Shown piece by piece: positions 44,431 to 53,125 of a stretch of 64,000 bases of DNA. The position numbers and the translations under genes were made by a program. The DNA is taken from NCBI RefSeq assembly GCF_003858645.1, contig NZ_RQJP01000006.1, positions 310,001 to 374,000 of the forward strand, read 5' to 3'. The DNA comes from Larkinella knui. Lineage in GTDB: Bacteria > Bacteroidota > Bacteroidia > Cytophagales > Spirosomataceae. Every line of letters begins with the position of its first letter. Positions within the stretch are counted from its first letter, which is position 1. The notes beneath the pieces are model-generated. The model did no database searches and was not told where the DNA came from. It saw only the letters and a list, made by a program, of their open reading frames with translations.

Positions 44431-45708
44431 ATGAAGCGGCTGGGGGAATACACAAAACCGACGGTACTGTTCATCGATATGAACAGCTTTTTTGCCAGTT
44501 GTGAGCAACAGGTCAATTACTACCTGCGCGACCGGCCCATTGCGGTTTGTGTTTATACCGGCAAGCAGGGCTGCGTTATTGCGCCTTCTATCGAAGCTAA
44601 ACGATTGGGAATCAAGCTCGGAATGAGGCTGGACGAAGCGGTAAAGATTTGTCCGAATCTGGTTCCGGTAGAAACCAATCCTGAGCGATACCGTACGTTC
44701 CACGTTAAGATCATCGAAGTGCTGCAACAGTTCACGCCCGACGTTTTGCCGAAAAGTATCGATGAAGCCGTGGTCGATTTGACCCGCTGCCAGTTGATGT
44801 ATAAAGATGTTCGGGAGGTGGCTTACCAGATCAAGCGGGACATTCACGACAAAGTGGGCGATTATTTACGCTGCTCCATCGGCATTGCCCCCAATGCTTT
44901 TCTGGCCAAATTGGGCTCCGACCTCCAGAAACCCGACGGGCTGGTGGTGATTACCCCCGAAACCATCGACGACGTTTTACTGAATCTGAAACTGACCGAT
45001 CTGCCCGGTATTGGCAGCCGGATGGCCAAACGACTGGAGGACCAGGGCATTCTGACACCACTGAATCTGCGGTATGCCTCGCCCCAACGGCTCCGGGCGG
45101 TTTGCAAAAGCATTATCGGCTGGCACTGGCATTTGCGGTTGAACTTTGGCGGAGAAGTGGATATGGAAACCACCGCCTATAAAAGCATGCAGGCCATGCG
45201 AACCATTTCGACGGCCCAGCGACGATCGGCAGAGCAACTGGACGAGTTATTGCAGTCGCTCTGCCTGACGCTCGAGCGCCGGATGGTGCGCCAGGATGTT
45301 TTCTGCCAGGTAGTAACGTTTTACTGCCGCTACCACGACGGCCGAAACTACAACGACGAAGTTAAATTGCCCGAACCGAAGCAGGATAGCATGGAATTGT
45401 ACCAGTTGATCCGCCAGCGCTTCGAGCGGTTTCAGAAGGTCAATCAGTGCGAACCGATTCTGAATCGCTCGATTCGGAGTATGAGCGTCAGTGTCTTCCG
45501 CTTCATTCCGGCTCAGTTGGTACCCTTTAGCCTGTTCGAAGACAATACCCGCAAAAACACGCTTCGGAAAACGATCTACGAAGTAAAAGCGAAGTTTGGC
45601 AGCGATAAATTAATGCGGGCTACCGAACTCCGCGACAACCCCGTTTTCCGCGATGTCATTGGCTTTGGCTCGATCAAAGACTTACACGATGACGAAAACC
45701 CCTTTTAA
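44431..45708 (+). CDS. Y-family DNA polymerase (UmuC/DinB type)
   Basis: Translesion DNA polymerase (425 aa). The catalytic core is clear: VLFIDMNSFFASCEQQVN (first metal-binding Asp), GCVIAPSIEAKRLGIKLGM, and LPKSIDEAVVDLT (Asp-Glu pair). A thumb/HhH segment (LTDLPGIGSRMAKRLEDQGI) and a little-finger domain follow. The SIDEAVVDL and FASCEQ forms are closer to UmuC than to DinB. The S24 repressor is divergent, which suggests induction after DNA damage. No separate UmuD-like gene is present, unless the S24 protein serves that purpose. Confidence 0.92.
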   Translation: MKRLGEYTKPTVLFIDMNSFFASCEQQVNYYLRDRPIAVCVYTGKQGCVIAPSIEAKRLGIKLGMRLDEAVKICPNLVPVETNPERYRTFHVKIIEVLQQFTPDVLPKSIDEAVVDLTRCQLMYKDVREVAYQIKRDIHDKVGDYLRCSIGIAPNAFLAKLGSDLQKPDGLVVITPETIDDVLLNLKLTDLPGIGSRMAKRLEDQGILTPLNLRYASPQRLRAVCKSIIGWHWHLRLNFGGEVDMETTAYKSMQAMRTISTAQRRSAEQLDELLQSLCLTLERRMVRQDVFCQVVTFYCRYHDGRNYNDEVKLPEPKQDSMELYQLIRQRFERFQKVNQCEPILNRSIRSMSVSVFRFIPAQLVPFSLFEDNTRKNTLRKTIYEVKAKFGSDKLMRATELRDNPVFRDVIGFGSIKDLHDDENPF

Positions 45709-45884
45709 AATGGCTCTCGTATACATTACTCCAGATTTTTACAGGAATTCTGTTACTCTTATTCCTTTTTGGAGTCAAAACAAGTAACACGAACTTCGCC
45801 TGGTGGCACACGGTTTACGACTTACCTTTCGTTATTCAATCAATACGGCGATTCACGAGCGGTTTCGCCCAAATCATCAGACTT

Positions 45885-46454
45885 ATGACTAAAGTATTCA
45901 CCGGTATTATCACCATGCTGCTGCTGGCAGTCACGCTGGTTTCATTCTCGTTTCGGCCCCGGCAGGAAGCCAAAGAAGACGCCAAAATCAAGTGGATGAC
46001 CATTGAGGAAGCCTTCGCCCTGAATCAGAAAAAACCGAAAAAGATTTTCATCGACGTCTATACCGACTGGTGCGGCTGGTGTAAGGTCATGGATCGGGAA
46101 ACGTTTACGAACCCCTCCGTTGTCGACTACATCAGCAAAAATTATTACGCCGTCAAGCTGAACGCCGAACAGAAAGAGGACATCGTACTGGGAACCGATA
46201 AATTCGTTTACGTTGCCCAGGGTGCCCGGGGCTATCACCAACTGGCGGCTGCCTTGTTGCGAAATCAGCTTAGCTACCCGACGGTTGTGTTTCTGAATGA
46301 AAAATTTCAGCCTATCCAGCCCATTCCGGGTTACATCAAGGCTCCGGAATTCCACCAGATTATTACGTTCATCGGCGGAGATTATTACAGCAAAGAGCCC
46401 TTCGAACAATTCAAAACCAAGACCTATCCGCAGAAATTCGCGGTCAAGATTTAG
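45885..46454 (+). CDS. Thioredoxin-fold protein (periplasmic, CGWC)
   Basis: A 189-residue protein with an N-terminal signal or anchor (IITMLLLAVTLVSFSF). The thioredoxin active site is in IDVYTDWCGWCKVMDRETF at about residues 56-74 (CGWC), followed by ISYPTVVF-like cis-Pro region (LSYPTVVFLNEKF). It resembles the thioredoxin_7/DUF255-type family that reduces periplasmic disulfides. It has its own terminator and no obvious partner gene. The 176-base gap before it holds no recognisable gene; a 25-codon frame at 45710 is not supported. Confidence 0.87.
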   Translation: MTKVFTGIITMLLLAVTLVSFSFRPRQEAKEDAKIKWMTIEEAFALNQKKPKKIFIDVYTDWCGWCKVMDRETFTNPSVVDYISKNYYAVKLNAEQKEDIVLGTDKFVYVAQGARGYHQLAAALLRNQLSYPTVVFLNEKFQPIQPIPGYIKAPEFHQIITFIGGDYYSKEPFEQFKTKTYPQKFAVKI

Positions 46455-46482
46455 GCGCTATTGCGCGTCAATAAGCAACCAT

Positions 46483-46517
46483 AACGGCCCGGGCTTTGCG
46501 TTCGGGCTGTTTTTTTA
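46483..46517 (+). terminator. Terminator of the thioredoxin-like gene
   Basis: AACGGCCCG stem with CGGGCTGTT (one G-T pair) followed by a run of six or seven T. Confidence 0.8.
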
Positions 46518-46629
46518 TTGATAAATGAATTAATTTGTTGCTACCTAAACAGCATAAGAACAATTTGAGAGAATATGAGGTTAGAAATTTTGAGTAAACT
46601 AACACCGACTCTCCCACTACGAACGATTT

Positions 46630-47421
46630 ATGAAACTTTTCGCCGGCTGTGAACTCCTCTACGACGTTCCGGCTCCAGCACCTGTTGTGCTGATGTTACG
46701 CCCCCGCTCCGGCGCCGGGCAATGGGTCATTTCCGAAGAATACCAGATTGAACCCAGTATTCCCGTCATTGAGTATACCGACCCCTACGGCAATTTATGC
46801 CAGCGGCTGATGACCCCGGAGGGAAAGTTTAAAATTCAAATATCCCTGGTGGTCGAAACCGCCGATGCAATCGATACGGCTCCCGGCGCTCCTTTTGTGC
46901 CGGTGCAGGATTTGCCCGATGATGTGCTGCAGTTTTTACTCCCCAGTCGGTACTGCCAATCCGATCGGCTGGGTGCGCTGGCTGCCGAAATTACCGAAAA
47001 CGCCCTCCCCGGTTACGATCAGGTGGAAGCCATCCGGAGTTGGATCCAAACCCGGGTAACCTACCAATACGGCACCAGTGATGCCAGCACCTCGGCCGTC
47101 GAAACCGCCGAAAAACGCATTGGTGTCTGCCGGGATTTTGCGCATCTTGGTATTTCGCTCTGCCGCAGCATCAACATCCCGGCCCGGATGGTCGTTGGCT
47201 ACCTGCACCTGCTCGACCCGATGGATTTGCACGCCTGGTTCGAAGCGTTCGTCGACGGACGCTGGTATACGTTCGACGCAACCCAGAAAGAGCCGCGCGG
47301 CAACCGGATTGTGGTGGCGTATGGCCGTGATGCCGCCGATGTGGCACTGGCCACTCAATACGGTGCCATGACGCTGCAAGAAATGAGAGTGTGGGTGGAG
47401 GAGAAGAAAGTAGACAGCTAA
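46630..47421 (+). CDS. Transglutaminase-like cysteine protease/transferase domain protein
   Basis: A 263-residue protein with an N-terminal beta-rich domain (about 1-90) and a transglutaminase-core domain. The catalytic triad is visible: Cys in EKRIGVCRDFAHLGI (about 160), His in PMDLHAWFEAFVDG (about 200) and Asp in WYTFDATQKEPRGNR (about 217). There is no signal peptide, so it is probably cytosolic. Bacterial relatives are often found with peptide or ATP-grasp genes; none is adjacent here. Substrate unknown. Confidence 0.87.
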   Translation: MKLFAGCELLYDVPAPAPVVLMLRPRSGAGQWVISEEYQIEPSIPVIEYTDPYGNLCQRLMTPEGKFKIQISLVVETADAIDTAPGAPFVPVQDLPDDVLQFLLPSRYCQSDRLGALAAEITENALPGYDQVEAIRSWIQTRVTYQYGTSDASTSAVETAEKRIGVCRDFAHLGISLCRSINIPARMVVGYLHLLDPMDLHAWFEAFVDGRWYTFDATQKEPRGNRIVVAYGRDAADVALATQYGAMTLQEMRVWVEEKKVDS

Positions 47422-47471
47422 GTGGTTGCTGGTCAGGAGAAGAGAACGGTTTTTCTTATTTTGTAAATAAA

Positions 47472-47500
47472 TTTGACAAAACGGTTACATTTTATAACTT
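47472..47500 (+). promoter_or_regulatory. Predicted promoter of mscL
   Basis: TTTG (47472-47475), a 19-base spacer and TAACTT (47495-47500, partial match to TAnnTTTG), 28 bases before the mscL ATG. Confidence 0.4.
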
Positions 47501-47528
47501 CCTGCCAATCACCTTAACTACTTAACCC

Positions 47529-47861
47529 ATGCTGAAAGAATTTAAGACCTTCATTGCTCAGGGCAACGTGCTGGATTTAGCCGTGGGCGTTATCATTGGA
47601 GCCGCTTTCGGAAAAATAACCACATCGCTGGTTGAAGATATTATCAATCCGATTTTGGGCCTGATTACCGGTGGCGTCGATTTCAGTCAGTTAAAAATTG
47701 TCCTGAAAGAAGCCGTCGGCCAAACCCCGGAAGTTGCCATCCGGTACGGCAATTTCTTCAACATCGTGCTTCAGTTTTTAATCATTGCCTGGGTCGTGTT
47801 CCTCATTGTTAAAGCGGCCAATCGCCTGCGCGTGTCATCGTCGCTGGAAAAGAAAGAATAA
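47529..47861 (+). CDS. mscL: Large-conductance mechanosensitive channel MscL
   Basis: Inner-membrane channel that opens under osmotic downshock. The 110 residues fit the family (typically 120 to 150, so on the short side). N-terminal helix [20 protein letters not shown], first pore helix [20 protein letters not shown], periplasmic loop, and second helix [20 protein letters not shown] are all present, with the signature [13 protein letters not shown]. The loop is shorter than in E. coli. It is a single gene with a strong terminator and stands directly before murD. Confidence 0.95.
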   Translation: MLKEFKTFIAQGNVLDLAVGVIIGAAFGKITTSLVEDIINPILGLITGGVDFSQLKIVLKEAVGQTPEVAIRYGNFFNIVLQFLIIAWVVFLIVKAANRLRVSSSLEKKE

Positions 47862-47886
47862 CCTTTCCACTGTACCCACTCCATTC

Positions 47887-47916
47887 ACCCCGCTTTCGAG
47901 TGGGGTTTCTTTTTTT
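47887..47916 (+). terminator. Terminator of mscL
   Basis: ACCCCGCT-TTCG-AGTGGGGT (one G-T pair, UUCG loop) followed by a T-rich tail. Confidence 0.85.
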
Positions 47917-47962
47917 AAGCAAAAAGATTGTCCAACGGGCGGACAGACTACGGCGAAACTTC

Positions 47963-47970
47963 TATTTTTG
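47963..47970 (+). promoter_or_regulatory. Predicted -7 element before murD
   Basis: TATTTTTG, a full match to TAnnTTTG, 21 bases before the murD ATG. No clear TTG lies at the expected -33 distance, so only half of the promoter is supported. Confidence 0.4.
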
Positions 47971-47991
47971 TCCCTTGTATATACGAATCGC

Positions 47992-49350
47992 ATGGAAGTA
48001 GAGAAGCCGTTGATGGTCGTTCTGGGTGGCGGAGAAAGTGGCGTTGGAGCCGCTTTGCTGGCAAAGGCAAAAGGATACGACGTTTTTCTGTCCGACAAAA
48101 GCCTTTTACAGGAATCATACCGCCAGATTCTTCAGCAGCAAGCCATCCCGTTTGAGGAAGGGCAGCATACCGAAGAACGCATTCTGCGGGCCAGCGAGGT
48201 CGTGAAAAGCCCCGGTATTCCCGAAAAAGCACCCCTAATTCAGAAACTACGGTCGCAAAACATCCCGGTTATTTCAGAAATCGAGCTGGCGGCCCGCTAC
48301 ACAAAAGCCCGACTGGTCGGAATTACGGGCAGCAACGGCAAAACCACCACAACGCTTCTTACCTACCATTTGCTGAAAACCGCCGGGCTCAACGTCGGGC
48401 TGGCGGGCAACATCGGCGACAGCTTTGCCCGGCAGGTTCTCGAAAATTCGTTCGACTATTATGTGCTGGAGTTGAGCAGTTTCCAGCTGGACGACATGAT
48501 TCAGACCCGGATAAATGTTGCCATTCTGCTCAATATCACCCCTGACCATTTAGACCGCTACGAATACCAGTTTCAGAACTACGTCGAGTCAAAATTCCGG
48601 ATCCTGCAAAACATGACTCCGGCCGACACATTTATTTACTACGCGGAAAACCCGGCCATCAGCGAAACCCTGCCGGTTAAAAAACCGGTGAGCCGGCTGC
48701 TGCCCATTTCGCTGATCGATACCCCAAAACCGGGTGCATACCTGAAAGACGGTTTGCTGGTTATAAACGACGGTCATCAAACTTTTGAAGTCGCTCAGGC
48801 CGATTTGCCGTTGAAGGGCAAGCACAATGCCATCAACATCCTGGCGGCTACGCTGGCAGCTCAGTCGGTAGGTATACAACCGGACGCCCTGCGCCGGGGC
48901 TTGCTGACGTTTCAGAATGCGGCCCACCGGCTCGAACCGGCGGGTGAAATCAGGGGCGTGCAGTTCATCAATGACTCCAAAGCGACGAATGTCGATTCGG
49001 TCTACTATGCTTTGGAAAGCATCACTACGCCAATTGTGTGGATTGCGGGCGGTTTGGACAAAGGAAATGAGTATGATCAGCTGGCACCGTTGGTACGGGA
49101 AAAAGTAAAAGCGTTAATTTGTCTGGGAAAAGACAATCGAAAGCTGATCAGCTATTTTTCGGACCGCGTTCCGACGCTGTTCGAGACCCAAGACGTCAAC
49201 GAAGCCGTTGCCAAAGGATTAGCGCTAGCCAATCCGGGCGATACGGTCTTGCTATCACCCGCCTGCGCCAGTTTCGATTTATTTCGCAATTACGAAGACC
49301 GGGGAAACCAGTTTAAAGAAGCCGTTAAAAGAATTATGAATGATGAATGA
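47992..49350 (+). CDS. murD: UDP-N-acetylmuramoyl-L-alanine--D-glutamate ligase
   Basis: Cytosolic peptidoglycan precursor ligase that adds D-Glu (452 aa, normal length). N-terminal Rossmann-like domain MVVLGGGESGVGAALLAK, ATP-binding loop LVGITGSNGKTTTT (about residues 108-121), and the central NILLNITPDHLDRYEY-type motif (ILLNITPDHLDR) with the carbamylated-Lys region downstream. The frame is open 69 codons upstream through mscL and its terminator, so the ATG at 47992 is the start. The last codons (MNDE) and stop lie inside the left arm of hairpin repeat copy 2. It heads the run of cell wall and division genes. Confidence 0.94.
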   Translation: MEVEKPLMVVLGGGESGVGAALLAKAKGYDVFLSDKSLLQESYRQILQQQAIPFEEGQHTEERILRASEVVKSPGIPEKAPLIQKLRSQNIPVISEIELAARYTKARLVGITGSNGKTTTTLLTYHLLKTAGLNVGLAGNIGDSFARQVLENSFDYYVLELSSFQLDDMIQTRINVAILLNITPDHLDRYEYQFQNYVESKFRILQNMTPADTFIYYAENPAISETLPVKKPVSRLLPISLIDTPKPGAYLKDGLLVINDGHQTFEVAQADLPLKGKHNAINILAATLAAQSVGIQPDALRRGLLTFQNAAHRLEPAGEIRGVQFINDSKATNVDSVYYALESITTPIVWIAGGLDKGNEYDQLAPLVREKVKALICLGKDNRKLISYFSDRVPTLFETQDVNEAVAKGLALANPGDTVLLSPACASFDLFRNYEDRGNQFKEAVKRIMNDE

Positions 49351-49408
49351 TGAACGATGGGTGTTAGGCGTCAGCCATTCATCGTTCATCATTCATAACC
49401 CATCATTA
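49333..49408. repeat. Intergenic hairpin repeat, copy 2, overlapping the murD 3' end
   Basis: The left arm (from 49334, TTATGAATGATGAA...) pairs with the right arm (49375 onward) over about 21 bases with one wobble. The right arm matches copy 1 at 31 of 34 positions, and the loops share GCGTCA. The murD stop codon (49348-49350) lies within the left arm; the ftsW start is six bases past the repeat. Confidence 0.75.
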
Positions 49409-49413
49409 TAGAT

Positions 49414-50556
49414 ATGACCATTTCACCGACCGACTGGCTGAAAAACAACATCAAAGGCGATTACCACATTTGGGGCGTGGTGTTGTTCTTTTCGATTATG
49501 AGTATTGCCGTTGTCTACAGCGCGACGGGCACGATGGCGTATCAGAAGCTGCAATCGACGGAGCATTACCTCTTCAAACACGGCGCGCTGGTGGTGCTGG
49601 GACTGGCCTGCATGTGGGTGGCCCACCGGTTTAACTACGTCTATTACGCCCGGCTGTCCCGATTTGGCATGTGGCTGTCGGTGCCACTACTGTTATGGGC
49701 CTACTTTAAAGGGACCAACCTGAACGAGGCATCACGCTGGATCACGATTCCGTTAATTAACCAAACCTTTCAGCCCTCAGATTTAGCCAAACTGGCGCTG
49801 ATCTCCAACCTGGCGGCCATGCTGGCCAAACGGCAGCACATCAAAAAAGAGCAGTACGAACCCCGGATTCTGGTCAACATGATTGTCTGGATCGGAATTA
49901 TCTGCGCCTGCATTGTGCTCAGTAATGCTTCAACGGCGGCTTTACTGGCCGCAACCTGCTTTTTATTGATGTTTATCGGACGTGTACCCAGCAAGTATTT
50001 GCTCATCATGGTGGTGGTTTGCATGATCATGGGTAGCTTTGCTCTTCTGATAGGCCAGCGGGCCAAAACATCCAGCAGTCGTCTGACCAATTACTGGCAG
50101 ACCTTTCAGGGAAAGCGACCGCCCGAATTTCAGGTTGAACAATCCTACATCGCGCTGGCCCACGGCGGAATTTATGGCCAAGGGCCCGGAAACAGCCACC
50201 AGCGTAACTTCCTGCCCCACTCCTATTCCGACTTTATTTTTGCCATGATCGTGGAAGAATACGGGCTGATCGGCGGTATTGTCATCATTGCGGCTTATCT
50301 CTATTTGCTTTGGCGCGGGATGCGGGCCATCCGAAAAGCCAACCGGGCGTATGGCGGTTTGCTGTCGGCCGGGCTAACGTTCAGCATCGTTATTCAGGCG
50401 ATGATCAATATGGCCGTTTCCGTGGGACTGGTTCCGGTAACGGGCCAGCCGCTGCCGTTGCTAAGTATGGGTGGAACGTCGCTGCTCTTCACGGGAACTG
50501 CCATCGGTATCATCATCAGCGTGAGTCGCGGGGAAGCCGATGAAAGTAAAATTTAA
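49414..50556 (+). CDS. ftsW: Peptidoglycan glycosyltransferase FtsW
   Basis: SEDS-family septal glycan polymerase, inner membrane (380 aa, about ten helices). Family segments are visible: VVYSATGTMAYQK after the first helix, EASRWITIPLINQTFQPSDLAK (cut here to ASRWITI and FQPSDLAKLAL), HSYSDFIFAMIVEEYG and the late GQPLPLLSMGGTSLL. The PHSYSDFIF and PLPLLSMGGTS motifs distinguish FtsW/RodA proteins. It sits between murD and murG, the normal dcw position, and works with FtsI and the FtsQ/FtsA/FtsZ division proteins. Confidence 0.95.
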   Translation: MTISPTDWLKNNIKGDYHIWGVVLFFSIMSIAVVYSATGTMAYQKLQSTEHYLFKHGALVVLGLACMWVAHRFNYVYYARLSRFGMWLSVPLLLWAYFKGTNLNEASRWITIPLINQTFQPSDLAKLALISNLAAMLAKRQHIKKEQYEPRILVNMIVWIGIICACIVLSNASTAALLAATCFLLMFIGRVPSKYLLIMVVVCMIMGSFALLIGQRAKTSSSRLTNYWQTFQGKRPPEFQVEQSYIALAHGGIYGQGPGNSHQRNFLPHSYSDFIFAMIVEEYGLIGGIVIIAAYLYLLWRGMRAIRKANRAYGGLLSAGLTFSIVIQAMINMAVSVGLVPVTGQPLPLLSMGGTSLLFTGTAIGIIISVSRGEADESKI

Positions 50557-50616
50557 TACAACTCGCTGATTACGAATACTTTCTAAAGCGTCGTAATTTT
50601 AATTCGTAGTCAATCA

Positions 50617-51714
50617 ATGCCAAAACGCATCATCATCAGTGGTGGAGGAACCGGCGGACACATTTATCCGGCGATTGCCATTGCCAATGAACTGAAAACC
50701 ATCGATCCAGCCATCGAAATCCTGTTTGTGGGGGCAGAAGGAAAGATGGAAATGGAAAAAGTGCCGCGGGCGGGCTACCGAATCATCGGCTTGCCGGTGG
50801 TCGGTATTAAACGACAGTTGACGCTTGAGAATCTGGCATTTCCGTTCAAACTCGGGCGGAGTTTTCTGCGCGCCCGGCAGATCGTCCGCGAATTCGGGCC
50901 GGATGTGGCGGTGGGCGTCGGTGGTTACGCCAGCGGGCCGGTTTTGCTGGCCGCTTCGTTGAAAGGCATTCCCACGCTGATTCAGGAGCAGAATTCGTAT
51001 GCCGGATTGACCAACAAGCTTTTGTCACGGGGGGCCAGAACAATTTGCGTGGCCTATCCGGGCATGGAAGCGTTTTTTCCGGCTCAAAAAATTAAACTGA
51101 CCGGCAATCCCGTCCGGACCGACATTATGCAGGCCATCGGGAAACGCACCGAAGGTCTGGCTTTCTTCAACCTGGAACCAAACCGGAAAACGTTGCTCAT
51201 TATCGGCGGGAGTCAGGGCGCGCGGACCATCAACGAAAGCATCGAAAAAGACCTTCGTTTACTGATCCAGTCGGGCCATCAGGTTGTCTGGCAAACCGGG
51301 CCATTGTTCATCGATCGCGCCCGCAAAGCCATCGCCGATGCTGGTGCCAGTCAGGTGAAAGCGTTTGATTTTATTTACGAAATGGATCTGGCTTACGCAG
51401 CGGCCGACGTGGTCGTATCCCGGGCCGGAGCCTTGTCGGTATCGGAACTTTGTCTGGTCGAAAAACCGGCCATTCTGGTACCCTTCCCGGCCGCTTCGGA
51501 AGACCATCAAACTAAAAATGCCTTGAGTCTGGTGAACCGGCAGGCGGCATTGCTGGTCAACGACCACGCGGCCCCTTCCGAGCTGGTTCCGGCGGCTCTG
51601 CGGCTTTTAGACGATCCTGACCAACAGCAAAAACTCAGTCAGCATATCCGCGAACTCGCCCGGCCCAAAGCCGCCCGCGAAATTGCGGAAGAAGTTTTAA
51701 AATTGATCAAATGA
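50617..51714 (+). CDS. murG: UDP-N-acetylglucosamine transferase (lipid II synthase)
   Basis: Membrane-associated GT28 enzyme that makes lipid II from lipid I (365 aa). N-terminal glycine-rich motif ISGGGTGGHIYPAIAIANEL, the VGVGGYASGPVLLAA segment, and the C-terminal UDP-GlcNAc site IIGGSQGARTINESI, VVSRAGALSVSEL and PFPAASEDHQTKNAL are all present. The stop overlaps the murC start by four bases (ATGA), so the two are translationally coupled. Confidence 0.96.
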   Translation: MPKRIIISGGGTGGHIYPAIAIANELKTIDPAIEILFVGAEGKMEMEKVPRAGYRIIGLPVVGIKRQLTLENLAFPFKLGRSFLRARQIVREFGPDVAVGVGGYASGPVLLAASLKGIPTLIQEQNSYAGLTNKLLSRGARTICVAYPGMEAFFPAQKIKLTGNPVRTDIMQAIGKRTEGLAFFNLEPNRKTLLIIGGSQGARTINESIEKDLRLLIQSGHQVVWQTGPLFIDRARKAIADAGASQVKAFDFIYEMDLAYAAADVVVSRAGALSVSELCLVEKPAILVPFPAASEDHQTKNALSLVNRQAALLVNDHAAPSELVPAALRLLDDPDQQQKLSQHIRELARPKAAREIAEEVLKLIK

Positions 51715-53093
51715 ATAACATCCGGTACGTTTATTTTCTGGGCATTGGCGGTATTGGCATGAGTGCTCTGGCGCGGTGGTTTTTGGTAAATGGCTATGAA
51801 GTAGCCGGTTACGACCGGACGTCTACGGCCCTGACCGACGCCCTGCAACAGGAAGGCATGGCCATTCATTTTGAGGAAGATGTGGAACAAATACCGGCTC
51901 GTTTCCGGGAAAACCGGGAGGAAACGCTGGTCATTTACACGCCCGCCGTACCGAAAACCCACCGGGAATACCTCTACCTGACCGAACACGGTTTTACGTT
52001 ACAGAAGCGTTCGCAGGTGCTCGGTTTCCTGGCCGGACGGATGACAACCGTGGCCATTGCCGGAACCCACGGCAAAACGACGACCTCGTCAATGGTGGCG
52101 CATATTCTGAAGGATTCCGGGACCAACTGTGCGGCTTTTCTGGGCGGTATTACCCAGAATTACGGCACCAATTTTTTGCTGAACGAACCGACCGACGATC
52201 TGTCAAAAGTCATTTGTGTGGTCGAAGCCGATGAATTCGACCGGTCATTTCTGACGCTGTTTCCGCAGGTGGCCATTGTCACGTCCACCGACGCCGACCA
52301 CCTGGACATCTACGGCGATCACAACGCGGTTCTGGATTCGTTCCGTGCTTTTGTCAGTCAGATTAAACCGGATGGCACGTTGTTCATGAGACGCGGGCTG
52401 GCCCTGGCCGACCGTACACCGGCCACCGTTTATGACTATTCGTTAGACGAAGGCGCTTACCACAGCCAAAACCTCCGGATCGAAAATGCCTGCTTCGTTT
52501 TTGATATTGTTTATCCTGAGGGAGTTATCGAAAATGTGGCCTTGCAAATGCCCGGTTTTCATAACGTGGAAAATGCCGTAGCGGCCACTGCGGCTGCTCT
52601 TCAAGTAGGGGTTGCACCGGAAGCGATTCGGCAGGCGCTCGGAAATTATAAGGGCGTAAAACGTCGTTTCGAGTATATACTCAAATCAAAAAACGTTATA
52701 TTTATCGATGATTATGCCCATCATCCGGCCGAAGTATTTGCCTTTTTGTCGTCATTGAAAGCCTTGTATCCCGAGCGGAAGGTAACGGCCATTTTTCAGC
52801 CGCACCTCTTTAGCCGGACGCGTGACTTCGCCGATGAATTTGCCAAGAGCCTTTCGCTGGCGGATCGGGTCATTTTGCTCGATATTTATCCGGCCCGCGA
52901 GTTACCCATTGAAGGCGTGAGTGCCGACCTGATTTTTAAATCGATTGTGTCTGAAAATAAAGTGCAATGTACCAAAGCCGAACTGCCCGATCTGCTGCGA
53001 AACGACCCGCCGGAATTGGTGGCAACCATCGGTGCGGGCGACATCGACCAGATGATTCCGGTGTTGCGACACCTATTTGAGACCAATCAATAA
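51711..53093 (+). CDS. murC: UDP-N-acetylmuramate--L-alanine ligase
   Basis: Cytosolic ligase adding the first L-Ala to UDP-MurNAc (460 aa). N-terminal FLGIGGIGMSALARWF, ATP-binding loop VAIAGTHGKTTTSSM (about residues 115-129), CVVEADEFDRSFL and the late IFIDDYAHHPAEVFAFL, RKVTAIFQPHLFSRT are diagnostic of MurC. It overlaps murG and is followed by ftsQ after 32 bases. Confidence 0.96.
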   Translation: MNNIRYVYFLGIGGIGMSALARWFLVNGYEVAGYDRTSTALTDALQQEGMAIHFEEDVEQIPARFRENREETLVIYTPAVPKTHREYLYLTEHGFTLQKRSQVLGFLAGRMTTVAIAGTHGKTTTSSMVAHILKDSGTNCAAFLGGITQNYGTNFLLNEPTDDLSKVICVVEADEFDRSFLTLFPQVAIVTSTDADHLDIYGDHNAVLDSFRAFVSQIKPDGTLFMRRGLALADRTPATVYDYSLDEGAYHSQNLRIENACFVFDIVYPEGVIENVALQMPGFHNVENAVAATAAALQVGVAPEAIRQALGNYKGVKRRFEYILKSKNVIFIDDYAHHPAEVFAFLSSLKALYPERKVTAIFQPHLFSRTRDFADEFAKSLSLADRVILLDIYPARELPIEGVSADLIFKSIVSENKVQCTKAELPDLLRNDPPELVATIGAGDIDQMIPVLRHLFETNQ

Positions 53094-53125
53094 AAATTCA
53101 CCTTTTTTAAAGTTAATAAACACGG

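Noticed and set aside
45710-45784. Short frame of 25 codons after the Y-family polymerase gene
   Set aside because: No start signal, no family match and no downstream structure; it is too short to separate from chance.
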